Both the position numbers and the translations under genes were made by a program. The notes under the pieces are model-generated. The model had not been told where the DNA came from. It did no database searches and saw nothing but the letters and a program-made list of their open reading frames with translations. Of a DNA stretch of 26,483 nucleotides, positions 16,482 through 24,108 are shown in pieces. The DNA lies in NCBI GenBank assembly GCA_964387795.1, contig CAYLYP010000043.1, forward strand, positions 1 through 26,483. Reading direction: 5' to 3'. The first letter of the stretch is position 1. Each line of letters begins with the position of its first letter. The DNA is from CAYLYP01 sp964387795. Lineage in GTDB: Bacteria; Bacteroidota; Bacteroidia; Bacteroidales; UBA7960.

Positions 16482-17459
16482 ATGTCCGATATCAAACAGA
16501 TAAGTGCTCCTATTAAACATCATATTGATGCTTTTGAAATAATTTTCAGGGCTTCGATGAAAAGCAGTGCGCCATTATTAGATAATATTACCCGTTATAT
16601 TGTCAAACGAAAGGGGAAGCAGATCCGGCCAATGTTTGTTTTCTTTTGCGCTGAGCTTTGCGGAAAACTTACTGATAAATCATATCGGGCTGCTGGTCTT
16701 ATCGAACTTTTACATACTGCCACCCTTGTTCATGATGATGTGGTTGATGATTCAAATGAGCGAAGGGGCTTTTTCTCTCTGAATGCCCTTTGGAAAAACA
16801 AAATTTCTGTTCTTGTTGGCGATTATCTGTTATCAAGGGGCTTATTACTTGCTCTCCAAAATGATGATTTTACGCTTCTTAGGATTGTTAGCGATTCAGT
16901 AAAGGAAATGAGTGAAGGCGAATTGCTTCAAATCGAAAAAGCCAGGTCTTTGGATATTCATGAAGATGTGTATTTTGAAATTATCCGAAAAAAAACTGCC
17001 TCCCTTATTGCTTCCTGCTGTGCCTGTGGTGCTGCTTCCGTTGATGCCCCTGATGAGGTTATTCAAAAAATGAAACAGTTTGGTGAACTCGTTGGCATTG
17101 CTTTTCAAATAAAAGATGACCTCTTCGATTATTCCCGCAATGGAAAGATTATCGGGAAACCAACCGGTATTGATATCAAAGAACAAAAAATGACCCTGCC
17201 ATTGATTTATTTACTTAATAAATCCTCCTATCTTGAAAAGAAGAGGATTGTTTATATTGTGAAAAATCATAATAAGGACAGGAAAAAGGTTAATGAGGTC
17301 ATTGAGATGGTTAATAAAAGTGGTGGTATCGAATATGCTACATCTAAGATGGAAGAATACCTTGGTCGTGCGCTTGATATCTTGGATACTTTTCCTGATA
17401 GCCCTTCAAAAGAATCCCTCCGCCAATTGGTTAGGTTTACAATAGACAGGGAAAATTAA
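16482..17459 (+). CDS. Polyprenyl diphosphate synthase (long-chain, all-trans)
   Basis: A 325-residue trans-prenyltransferase that extends an allylic diphosphate with isopentenyl diphosphate units, probably making the side chain of menaquinone. Family motifs are in order: G-K-Q-I-R-P (residues 45-50), the first aspartate-rich motif D-D-V-V-D-D (85-90) and the second D-D-L-F-D-Y (212-217). G-K-P-T-G-I-D lies downstream of the second. The residue five before the first motif is alanine (A80), and small residues there allow long products such as octaprenyl chains, as in IspB. Length is normal for the family. The start ATG lies 20 bases after a -7 element. The following gene starts 76 bases later and may be cotranscribed, but no functional link is apparent. 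Confidence 0.88.
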   Translation: MSDIKQISAPIKHHIDAFEIIFRASMKSSAPLLDNITRYIVKRKGKQIRPMFVFFCAELCGKLTDKSYRAAGLIELLHTATLVHDDVVDDSNERRGFFSLNALWKNKISVLVGDYLLSRGLLLALQNDDFTLLRIVSDSVKEMSEGELLQIEKARSLDIHEDVYFEIIRKKTASLIASCCACGAASVDAPDEVIQKMKQFGELVGIAFQIKDDLFDYSRNGKIIGKPTGIDIKEQKMTLPLIYLLNKSSYLEKKRIVYIVKNHNKDRKKVNEVIEMVNKSGGIEYATSKMEEYLGRALDILDTFPDSPSKESLRQLVRFTIDREN

Positions 17460-17535
17460 GCTTGATATTATACCCGGAGCCTTGAATTGTAGCAGCTTAG
17501 TCTTTGAAAAAATACTTTAAGAAAAAAGAATTAAA

Positions 17536-19263
17536 ATGGACAAAACAAAACTAAAGAGTTTCTTAGGCCAGGGGCTATTTATGCTCCTGCTTGCTTTTGC
17601 ATTGCCAATTTCAGCACAGGTGAGCGTTGACCTTGAAGAAGGTATGCTCAATGGGCAAGGTGCTTTTATTGATGGTGCCAGGCATGGGCAATGGAAGTTT
17701 TTCCATCCGGATGGATACCTGGTCATGGAAGGTGAATATGAAAGAGGCTTGCAAAAAGGATTATGGAATTATTATGATCCGCAAGGCGTTCTGCTTCGTT
17801 CAAAAGACCTTCAGAACAAAATACTGACTATCTGGTATGAAAAAGGTAAAAAGAAAGAAGAAGGAAGCTTTGATGCTGCCGGGAAACAGGGTAAATGGTC
17901 AGGATATCACCTGAATCAGATTTTAGCTTCCTCCGGTTCTTATAAGAATGACATCCCTCAGGGAATATGGCAATATTATGATACCCTTGGTGTTTTAACA
18001 CACCAATATGATTATAATAACTTGGTCTTTAGTTCATATTATCCCAATGGGGCGCTTTATGAACAGGGAAAGCTCCTTGACGAAAAAAGGGAAGGGAATT
18101 GGAAAGCCTGGTTCAGGAGTGGACAGCAATGGTTTGAAGGTGCTTATCTGGCCAATGAAAGAACTGGCCTTTGGACATGGTGGTATGAAGATGGCAAGAA
18201 AAGGGTTGAAATGAATATTGAGAACGGGCCTTACCAAACATGGTTCCCTGATGGGAAATCTGAAACCATAGGTCAGATGAAGGATAAAATGAAATCCGGC
18301 CTTTGGAAATTCTATCATGAAAATGGAAAAATCAAAGAAGAAAGCTTTTTTGAATCAGATATGCTTGAAGGCCTTTCAAAAAGGTTTTTTGCAAACGGAA
18401 ATAGGGAATTTGAAGGTTATTTCCAAAAAAACATGCTCAATGGCTATGCCCAATGGTGGTTTGAAAACGGGAATGCCGAAATGAAGGGCAAATCAATAAA
18501 TGACCTTCAGGACAGCATTTGGGTCTTTTATCATCTCAACGGGAATAAGGGTAGCGAAGGTTGGTTTGTTGAAGGTGTGCAACATGGAATGTGGACCTAT
18601 TATTATGTTTCGGGCGAAAAGCTTCGCAGTGGCATGATGAAAAATGGCCAGCGTGATGGATTGTGGACTGTATGGTACACCGATGGTTCAAAGAGCCACG
18701 AAGGCCCTTTCACAAATAACAAGGAAAATGGCGAATGGGTGAGTTGGTATGAGAACGGGCAGATGAAAGATAAAGGCAGCTTTAACATGGGAGTGATGGA
18801 AGGACTGTGGGAAGGATGGCATGAGAATGGCCAGAAGAAATATGCAAACCAGTTTGTAAATGGCGTGATGAATGGCCCTTCAATTAGTTGGCATAGCAAT
18901 GGAAAAACACGCAATGAAGGGGTTTATTCAAATGGACTGCTGAACGGAAAATGGGTTCAATATCATGAAAGTGGAAGGATAATGGAAAGTGGGGCTTTTA
19001 TTGATGGGAACAAGGAAGGCAAATGGGTCTTTTATGATATTTATGGAAAGAAATACAGGGAGCAGGGTTTTAAAGCCAATCGGAATGAAGGGAAGTTTGT
19101 AAGTTATTTCCAAAATGGGAAAGTATCAGAGAAGGGGGCTTACCTCAACGGAACGCGCCATGGTAAGTGGGTAGTTTATGGCCCGGATGGTAAAAAGCTA
19201 AAAGAAATGGTATTTGAAAAAGGCTCCCTGATGAGCGAAAAAGACTATACTGAAAAACCTTAA
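17536..19263 (+). CDS. Exported protein of about 22 YwqK/MORN-type repeats
   Basis: A 575-residue protein with a signal peptide (residues 1-27, ending P-I-S-A-Q) followed almost entirely by tandem repeats. The usual unit is 24 residues with the pattern E-G-x-[YF]-x-x-G-x-x-x-G-x-W-x-x-[YW]-[YH]-x-x-G. Three or four units are 20 residues because one turn is deleted. I count about 22 units. Such repeats are annotated as MORN_2 or as the YwqK antitoxin family. That name comes from a Bacillus toxin-antitoxin pair, and nothing here suggests a toxin partner. Export and size instead suggest a surface or periplasmic beta-sheet ribbon that binds other proteins or membranes. The gene ends in a strong terminator directly at its stop codon. 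Confidence 0.85.
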   Translation: MDKTKLKSFLGQGLFMLLLAFALPISAQVSVDLEEGMLNGQGAFIDGARHGQWKFFHPDGYLVMEGEYERGLQKGLWNYYDPQGVLLRSKDLQNKILTIWYEKGKKKEEGSFDAAGKQGKWSGYHLNQILASSGSYKNDIPQGIWQYYDTLGVLTHQYDYNNLVFSSYYPNGALYEQGKLLDEKREGNWKAWFRSGQQWFEGAYLANERTGLWTWWYEDGKKRVEMNIENGPYQTWFPDGKSETIGQMKDKMKSGLWKFYHENGKIKEESFFESDMLEGLSKRFFANGNREFEGYFQKNMLNGYAQWWFENGNAEMKGKSINDLQDSIWVFYHLNGNKGSEGWFVEGVQHGMWTYYYVSGEKLRSGMMKNGQRDGLWTVWYTDGSKSHEGPFTNNKENGEWVSWYENGQMKDKGSFNMGVMEGLWEGWHENGQKKYANQFVNGVMNGPSISWHSNGKTRNEGVYSNGLLNGKWVQYHESGRIMESGAFIDGNKEGKWVFYDIYGKKYREQGFKANRNEGKFVSYFQNGKVSEKGAYLNGTRHGKWVVYGPDGKKLKEMVFEKGSLMSEKDYTEKP

Positions 19264-19291
19264 AAAAAAGCCCCTGAAAGGGGCTTTTTTT
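19262..19291. terminator. Bidirectional intrinsic terminator
   Basis: GCCCCT (19270-19275) pairs with AGGGGC (19279-19284) across a GAA loop. An A-tract precedes and a T-tract follows, so it works in both directions. It overlaps the stop codons of both convergent genes (stops at 19261-19263 and 19290-19292), a very compact arrangement. Confidence 0.92.
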
Positions 19292-20261
19292 ATGGAATAT
19301 ATTTTTTTATGGCTGCCAGTCCGGCTCCTATCATACCTGCCTTATCGCCCAATGAAGCTTTACTGATACTTATCCTGTCTGCATGATAATCAAAGGTGTA
19401 ATGAGCCACTGTATCGTTGACGGCGCAATAGAAACCTTCCCAGGCATTGGATATGCCACCTGCAATAACAATACGGTCAAACCTCATCAGGTTGAGCAGG
19501 TTTGCAATGGCTATACCTAATACATTACCAGCCAGCTTATAGGTCTTTATTGCAATAGCATCACTTTGTGCAGCTAGTTCTGATAGTTCTTCAGGACTAT
19601 ATTGCTTATAACGTTTTTCTGTTTCTTCATTGGCTTTTGCCTCTTTTAATATGGTTGAGAGGGTCTTTTTAAGGCCGTTTATGCTGATAAAAGTCTCAAG
19701 GCAGCCTTTGCGCCCACAATCGCACATGTAGCCATTATAATCAACTATAGTATGACCCAGCTCAGGGCTAAAACCATTCATCTCAAAAATTCTTCCATCA
19801 ATTACAAATGCTGAGCCTACTCCAGTTCCCAATATGATGAGGGCCATCGAGTTCCCTCCCTGTCCTGCTCCGGCCAAATACTCTCCATAGGCAGCCATGT
19901 TGGCATCATTGTCGAAACAAACTTCAACCCCTAAGCTTTCACTAACAAACTGCCTGACAGGAAAACCTATCCAGTTCTTTAAATTCCCCGAATCAATAAC
20001 ACATCCTTTTGTTTGGTCTATTATGCCGGGAATCCCTATGCCAACTGATTGTAAATGGTAATTGTCATATTGTTTTTTCCATTGCTCAATAGTGGCAATT
20101 ACCTTTTCTAATCCTTCTTCAGCTTGTTTGGTTTTATCAAGTGCTATCCTGTTGGTTTCTAAGCAATCGCCTTCCAGGTTAAACAATCCACATTTGATTG
20201 CTGACCCGCCGATGTCTATACCGGCAAACATAGTTTGTTTAGTTTGCTTTGGGAATTTCAT
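19290..20261 (-). CDS. ROK-family sugar kinase (glucokinase-like)
   Basis: A 323-residue ROK-family protein of the actin-like ATPase fold, expected to phosphorylate a hexose such as glucose or an N-acetylated amino sugar with ATP. The phosphate-1 loop is D-I-G-G-S-A-I-K (D16 to K23). The catalytic aspartate region F-D-N-D-A-N lies at about residues 112-117. A zinc motif G-H-T followed by C-D-C-G-R-K-G-C-L-E lies at about 160-190. A D-N-D-A-N context with G-E marks a kinase rather than a ROK repressor, and there is no N-terminal HTH. I start it at the ATG at 20259-20261. A longer start at 20306 would place 15 residues inside the upstream terminator's T-tract and is unlikely. The substrate cannot be fixed from the sequence. 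Confidence 0.87.
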   Translation of the reverse strand: MKFPKQTKQTMFAGIDIGGSAIKCGLFNLEGDCLETNRIALDKTKQAEEGLEKVIATIEQWKKQYDNYHLQSVGIGIPGIIDQTKGCVIDSGNLKNWIGFPVRQFVSESLGVEVCFDNDANMAAYGEYLAGAGQGGNSMALIILGTGVGSAFVIDGRIFEMNGFSPELGHTIVDYNGYMCDCGRKGCLETFISINGLKKTLSTILKEAKANEETEKRYKQYSPEELSELAAQSDAIAIKTYKLAGNVLGIAIANLLNLMRFDRIVIAGGISNAWEGFYCAVNDTVAHYTFDYHADRISISKASLGDKAGMIGAGLAAIKKYIP

Positions 20262-20295
20262 ATCATTTAAAAAGGAAAATTCATTGACTATTTGT

Positions 20296-20346
20296 GAAAA
20301 AAACAAATGGGAAATGAGGCTTTTGTGTTAAAAAACTTCATTTCCC
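20296..20346 (-). terminator. Terminator of the Nudix/repeat-protein operon
   Basis: GGGAAATGA (20309-20317) and TCATTTCCC (20338-20346) are perfect inverted repeats, with further inner pairing of TTTT (20321-20324) to AAAA (20331-20334). Read on the minus strand the hairpin is followed by a T-rich tract (about 20306-20296). It separates the Nudix gene from the ROK gene although both run the same way. Confidence 0.75.
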
Positions 20347-20412
20347 GAAATTAATACTTTTTGCTTTTATCCAGTATTGCTTTGAGATAAAAAAAATCTG
20401 TTTCTAAAATTT

Positions 20413-20868
20413 TCAGGCTCCGGTCTTTGCCATCTCTTCTAAAAATTTATGAACTGCATCTTCAATGATTTTGTTATGGTCAAAAGCAAGCTTAGGCAGT
20501 TTTTCAAGATGGAACCACTGTGCAGTGATTGCATCATCACCAGCTTTGATACATGCTTCCGATTTATCGGCTACACCCCAAAAGGCTACTGATACCGTGC
20601 GCTGACGTGGATCGCGATGGACTGCACTATAAACCTTTAACTGAAATAATTGCACATCTTCAAGGCTGGTCTCTTCTTTTAGTTCTCTTTTTGCGCATTG
20701 CTCTATGGTTTCGTCCATATCAAGAAAACCACCAGGTAAAGCCCAGCATTGAGCATAAGGCTCGTTTTTTCTTTGGATAAGCAACACCTCAAGACCCTCT
20801 GATTCAGGGGAAAAGATTACAATGTCGGAGGTAACACATGGTCGGGGATACGAATAAGTGAAACTCAT
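20413..20868 (-). CDS. Nudix hydrolase
   Basis: A 151-residue hydrolase that cleaves a nucleoside diphosphate linked to another moiety. The Nudix box runs from G47 to L69 as G-F-L-D-M-D-E-T-I-E-Q-C-A-K-R-E-L-K-E-E-T-S-L. All the metal-binding glutamates are present, but the usual glycine near the end is serine (S68). The following R-D-P-R-Q-R-T-V-S-V-A-F-W-G and the overall pattern resemble the ADP-ribose or NadR/NrtR-type Nudix proteins, without proof of substrate. I start it at the ATG at 20866-20868, one base after the stop of the upstream repeat gene. A longer frame reaching 20976 would overlap that gene by about 100 bases. The two genes are thus one transcription unit. Confidence 0.85.
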   Translation of the reverse strand: MSFTYSYPRPCVTSDIVIFSPESEGLEVLLIQRKNEPYAQCWALPGGFLDMDETIEQCAKRELKEETSLEDVQLFQLKVYSAVHRDPRQRTVSVAFWGVADKSEACIKAGDDAITAQWFHLEKLPKLAFDHNKIIEDAVHKFLEEMAKTGA

Positions 20869-20869
20869 G

Positions 20870-21277
20870 TTAAAAATGCATTTTGTGATAATCGTTAAAA
20901 TCTGTTTTTTTATTGTCAACAAAAAATCCAATCTTTTTGCTAAGAATCTGAAATATCTGAAGATTATTGTCTTCAAACCACTTTATGGCATCTTTGTCGT
21001 CCATCGAGGCATCGGCTAGCTTTACAAGAAACTCAAATTTATTTTTCTTAAGCCAGTCCATAGCATCCTTTTCACCATAAACAGCTTTGCTTAATGCTGC
21101 ATAATGAGGGTATTTATGCCTCATCAGCCAATCAAAAGCATCCTGGCTCGTATGTATTGCCCCGGCCAGGGCTGCCAATTCGGGATACCCATTATGTGCA
21201 AGCCACATCATGAATTTCTCATTGTCATCTACTGCCTGCCCAAAAGCAATCAGGATTTTTGCAGGATAATTGAGCAT
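20870..21277 (-). CDS. Unrecognised protein of four 25-residue tandem repeats
   Basis: A 135-residue soluble protein with no signal peptide. I do not recognise a named family. It contains four tandem units of exactly 25 residues starting at A15, A40, A65 and A90. A tryptophan sits at the same place in each (W25, W50, W75, W100), preceded by D-A-F-D, D-A-M-D or D-A-I-K in units two to four, and each unit ends L-A-[GD] or L-S-K. The pattern of helix, W, K/N-rich turn, aromatic residue and a second helix suggests paired short helices forming an alpha solenoid, a protein-binding fold. The first 14 residues and the K115 segment may be partial units. It is cotranscribed with the Nudix gene, with one base between stop and start. 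Confidence 0.7.
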   Translation of the reverse strand: MLNYPAKILIAFGQAVDDNEKFMMWLAHNGYPELAALAGAIHTSQDAFDWLMRHKYPHYAALSKAVYGEKDAMDWLKKNKFEFLVKLADASMDDKDAIKWFEDNNLQIFQILSKKIGFFVDNKKTDFNDYHKMHF

Positions 21278-21369
21278 AAACCTTTGTTTCTTTTATTTCT
21301 TTATAGGGTTCAACCTTTTTTCTTTGTGTCGGTAAAAATCATCGTATTTTCTACTTACACATAAAGATA

Positions 21370-21377
21370 CAAAAATA
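21370..21377 (-). promoter_or_regulatory. Candidate -7 element for the repeat-protein/Nudix operon
   Basis: On the minus strand TATTTTTG matches TAnnTTTG about 90 bases upstream of the start at 21277. No good -33 box is visible, so this is tentative. Confidence 0.3.
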
Positions 21378-21728
21378 ACAAGGATTTATGTTTCATCCAT
21401 AAGTGCTTTTTTAAATTATCAGATTGCAACAATACTTAATGTCTGTAGACAAAATTAGGATGGATTCTTATTTTTAAAACTCAGGGAAATTCGGCTTTTT
21501 TTTCGTTTTATACCTATAAATTGCCTCCTGATTTTTTATGATTTGCTAAAAAGTCTTTATCTTAACCTCTATTCTCGTCTTTAATAATCCATTACCAACC
21601 TTCTAAAATCAATAGTGCTAGCTTGCAGGAAGTAGTTAAGGCTTGGGTTATTCGCATTTGCTAATTCCTTTGAATAATATACTATGGTGTAGCAAGACCA
21701 TGAAGCCCTATTTGTTATAGGCTGACTA
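21378..21728. other. Gene-free stretch
   Basis: About 350 AT-rich bases between the Nudix operon promoter and the 3' end of the toxin gene. I see no reading frame with protein character, no repeat and no hairpin beyond what AT-richness gives. Confidence 0.45.
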
Positions 21729-22034
21729 TTATATTTTTATCTTTTCTGGATTCTGCCTACAGTCAAAGACTGTTGATATTGTAATAAGATTGTCTTTTTG
21801 CCAGTAAATTATCTTATAATTAGTTTCAACTAGAAAACGGTATCCTTCGGGATGATTTTCCAATAACGGTTCTTTTGGGCCTGCGAGTGGATTTTTCTCT
21901 AGTATTGTTACCCTGTCGTATATCCGATTAACTATTTTTCTTGCAATCCTGGTATTGGCTTCTGTTGAGTAATAATCAAATATGTCTTTGAGTTGTCTTG
22001 TTGAAAGTTCTGACCACTCAATCATTATTTCCAT
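21729..22034 (-). CDS. ParE/RelE-superfamily toxin of a type II toxin-antitoxin pair
   Basis: A 101-residue basic protein with the ParE/RelE order of elements. The N-terminal helices carry S-T-R-Q-L-K-D-I-F-D-Y-Y-S and A-R-K-I-V-N-R-I-Y-D-R-V. A loop with N-P-L-A-G follows, then the core strands G-Y-R-F-L-V and Y-K-I-I-Y-W and a final I-S-T-V-F-D-C-R-Q-N-P. It should inhibit growth unless bound by its antitoxin. The ATG at 22034 overlaps the antitoxin's last codons. A second ATG at 22025 overlaps the antitoxin stop as TAATG, equally good for coupling and shorter by three residues. All expected elements are present, so it looks intact. ParE versus RelE-type activity cannot be decided by eye. 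Confidence 0.82.
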   Translation of the reverse strand: MEIMIEWSELSTRQLKDIFDYYSTEANTRIARKIVNRIYDRVTILEKNPLAGPKEPLLENHPEGYRFLVETNYKIIYWQKDNLITISTVFDCRQNPEKIKI

Positions 22035-22267
22035 GTTTTGATTCTCTTTTTTAATTCACTATGAGAAATTACCCTGCCTTCTTCGCTGTCTTGCCTGGCT
22101 TGTTCTATCATTTCAAGAAACTCATCCTTATGCATAGGTTTTAGGTTTCTTTCCCTAATGGATTTCTTTTCTTGCCTAATAAATAATTCTAACTTTGCGA
22201 TAAGGTTTTCATCGCTTATTCTAAGGAATTCTTCAATTAAGACGAGTTTTCTTGCTTCTATATTCAT
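22025..22267 (-). CDS. Antitoxin partner of the ParE/RelE-type toxin
   Basis: An 80-residue acidic and basic helical protein preceding and overlapping the toxin. The N-terminal half (residues 5-35) is an amphipathic helix pair (L-V-L-I-E-E-F-L-R-I-S-D-E-N-L-I-A-K-L). The C-terminal half contains E-M-I-E-Q-A-R-Q-D-S-E-E-G-R-V-I-S-H-S-E-L. The short, unstructured, highly charged design is typical of Bacteroidota antitoxins that sheath their toxin and bind the operator. I do not see a ribbon-helix-helix start, so the class is uncertain. A -7 element lies just upstream, consistent with antitoxin-first autoregulated transcription. Confidence 0.78.
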   Translation of the reverse strand: MNIEARKLVLIEEFLRISDENLIAKLELFIRQEKKSIRERNLKPMHKDEFLEMIEQARQDSEEGRVISHSELKKRIKTWK

Positions 22268-22282
22268 TGGTCTGGCTTTTTA

Positions 22283-22290
22283 CAAAGATA
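22283..22290 (-). promoter_or_regulatory. -7 element of the toxin-antitoxin operon
   Basis: On the minus strand TATCTTTG is an exact TAnnTTTG match 16 bases before the antitoxin ATG. No -33 TTTG is seen at 19-21 bases. Confidence 0.5.
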
Positions 22291-22420
22291 AAAAAAAATA
22301 AAGAGAAATGCATCTTTTTGGCAACCATTGCTTGTTGTAAGTAGTTTAAATTTGGTGTCATTTACTTGTTAAACTAAGTCACCGATTCTTGTATGATGTG
22401 TATTGTTCTTATCTAAAAAC

Positions 22421-22461
22421 AATGACTTTTGATTATTATATTCACCAATAGTCATGCTTTT
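22421..22461. repeat. 41-bp direct repeat, copy A
   Basis: Matches 26000-26040 at 39 of 41 positions, the first 28 bases being identical. It sits at the very end of the rhuM remnant (stop at 22460-22462). Weaker similarity appears to continue leftward to about 22400, where copy B runs into the start of the ATPase gene. Confidence 0.85.
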
Positions 22462-23175
22462 AGGTTATTTCTTTCAATTTAATAATATCTTCCTCAATCT
22501 CTTTCAAACTCGCTTCTTTTGATAATATCTTTTGTTCTTCTTTGAATTTTTCATATTCTTCCTCAGACTTGTTCAAAGCCATTTGATGGCTTATTTATCA
22601 ATTGTTTGTTGGCTTATTGCCCAAAGCAGCTTGTTTTGTACCACTTTAAAGAACTGAATGGTTTTTTCATCGTTAGCATCGTAATCAATGCTGGTTTTGT
22701 ATATGTCTTTAATCTTTTGATAAAAGAAACGTTCCGAAATCCGTATCTCCCTGATACGCTCCTGTAGTTCGGTAAAGTAATTCATTGAATTACCCGACTT
22801 GAAACGCTCATCGTTTAGTGTAAAGCCTTTTACAATGTATTCTTTAAGCCTTTGGGTTGCCCAAATACGGAACTGTGTACCTTGTTGTGATTTTACCCGA
22901 TAACCAACGGAAATAATAACATCAAGGTTGTAATGGTTTACATCGTAGGTTTTACCATCGTTTGCAGTTGTCCGGAATTTCCGGACAACTGAATTTTCTT
23001 TCAGTTCGTGTTCTTTAAAAATATTACTGATATGTTCGGATATTGTTCGTTTGTCCTTATTAAAAAGCATTCCCATTTGAGCCTGTGTTAGCCAAACGGT
23101 TTCTTCTTCGAGGCGGACATCAATTTTAATGTTGCCTTCTGAGTTTTGGTATATGAGTATATCACCTGTGTTCAT
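22460..23175 (-). pseudogene. rhuM: RhuM-family gene with an internal deletion
   Basis: RhuM is a virulence/defence-island associated family of unknown biochemistry. The N-terminal 194 residues are intact and typical: M-N-T-G-D-I-L-I-Y-Q-N-S-E, V-W-L-T-Q-A-Q, then L-D-V-I-I-S-V-G-Y-R-V, Q-F-R-I-W-A-T-Q-R-L-K-E-Y-I, and F-F-K-V-V-Q-N-K-L-L-W-A-I-S. The frame then stops at 22591-22593, far short of the usual length of about 330-345. Immediately downstream, in another frame, 22460-22591 encodes S-H-Q-M-A-L-N-K-S-E-E-E-Y-E-K-F and a charged helix, which is the family's normal C-terminal end. About 100 residues between these parts are missing. An internal deletion with frameshift is the simplest explanation. 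The N-terminal part might still be made, but the protein should be non-functional. Confidence 0.8.
23129..23175. repeat. 47-bp direct repeat, copy 1 (start of rhuM)
   Basis: Covers the first 47 bases of the rhuM reading frame (minus strand). It matches 24338-24384 at 46 of 47 positions, with a single C/T difference. Similarity ends sharply at the ATG on one side and after about codon 16 on the other. Confidence 0.9.
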
Positions 23176-23190
23176 ATTAAAGCAATTGAT

Positions 23191-24093
23191 TTATTTCCAA
23201 AAAGGCTCTGTTTTCCAATCGTTCGGGAAGCCCATTTCTTTTTCTTGTGCCAATGGACAATTTTTCATTAATTCAACCAAATTGATTTTAAAACCATTTG
23301 CAGGAACGATTGAGTTAAGCATATATTGAATGCAACAAATAGCTGCATAAAGTTTGTATGGATATACTCTTTTATTTGAAATGAATAAGTATTGTGGATT
23401 AGAGGGCACTTTTATATGTGCCGTAAACCTACGGTTCCATAACCTGCCATGATGAGCACAAATATTGCGGATGTTGCTAAAACAGTGCATCCAATTTTCA
23501 AGTATTGTAATATCATTTAAACCAAAGTGTAAGGCTACTGCTTTTTTTTCATCACCTTTCTTAAGGTTGCTGAATATTTGTGATAACAAACCAAAACTAC
23601 TAACCTCTAAACTCATCCATGATGGAGGTTCCGAGGGGTTGGTATAGGTGTTTTGATAATGTTCAATAAAGGTTTCGTGGCTACGGTCGATTTCGTTTTG
23701 CAAGCTTTTTATTTGGTTGTCAAACTTAACCGGATCACGGTATAGTGCCTGAACAGTATGCCAATGGCTGCCATTTGTCATTGCCCACTGGTGAATAATT
23801 TGTGTGCGCAATGCGATTTCAATTTTCTCTAAAGCGTTAAATAATAACTGGCTCAATTTACGGTCGAACTGGTATAAATTTATTATTTCCTCAAATGTAA
23901 CCATAACATTAAATGGATGGCTGGGGTTGGTGTTATCCTGAAATGGATAGGTGTATGCACGCAACCTGTAATAGCTGATATTGGAAAGATGCAACATAGC
24001 GCTAGGTTCACTGTCAAATTGCAAACCACGAGCTTTGAGCTTGTTTACTTGTTGCTGAAATGAAATGGGGGGCTTACAGTAGTGCATAGGCAT
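23191..24093 (-). CDS. abiF: AbiF/AbiD-type (Abi_2, HEPN) abortive-infection protein
   Basis: A 300-residue protein of the Abi_2 family, which includes lactococcal AbiD and AbiF and aborts phage infection by killing or arresting the cell. Typical segments: Q-V-N-K-L-K-A-R-G-L near the start, L-S-N-I-S-Y-Y-R-L-R-A-Y at 36-47, V-T-F-E-E-I-I-N-L-Y-Q-F-D-R-K-L at 65-80 and I-E-I-A-L-R-T at 91-97. R-N-I-C-A-H-H-G-R-L-W-N-R at 209-221 gives an RX4H catalytic motif (R209, H214) of HEPN ribonucleases. All expected parts are present, so it looks intact. The start is the ATG at 24091-24093; Met3 is an alternative. It lies between a structured-RNA candidate upstream and the rhuM remnant 15 bases downstream, inside the 47-bp repeats. 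Naming it abiF rather than abiD is a family-level choice. Confidence 0.85.
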   Translation of the reverse strand: MPMHYCKPPISFQQQVNKLKARGLQFDSEPSAMLHLSNISYYRLRAYTYPFQDNTNPSHPFNVMVTFEEIINLYQFDRKLSQLLFNALEKIEIALRTQIIHQWAMTNGSHWHTVQALYRDPVKFDNQIKSLQNEIDRSHETFIEHYQNTYTNPSEPPSWMSLEVSSFGLLSQIFSNLKKGDEKKAVALHFGLNDITILENWMHCFSNIRNICAHHGRLWNRRFTAHIKVPSNPQYLFISNKRVYPYKLYAAICCIQYMLNSIVPANGFKINLVELMKNCPLAQEKEMGFPNDWKTEPFWK

Positions 24094-24108
24094 TGGTATT
24101 TAAAACTT

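Noticed and set aside
16163..16495. 110-codon minus-strand open frame
   Set aside because: Covers the promoter and first codons of the prenyl synthase gene, and its sequence has no recognisable domain.
17536..19263. YwqK antitoxin with a linked toxin
   Set aside because: No toxin-like gene is adjacent and the protein has a signal peptide.
19290..20306. Longer ROK protein starting at 20306
   Set aside because: The extra codons overlap the T-tract of the upstream terminator and add nothing conserved before the kinase fold.
20413..20976. Longer Nudix protein starting at 20976
   Set aside because: The extra 36 residues lie inside the upstream repeat-protein gene in another frame; the ATG at 20868 fits the stop-start junction.
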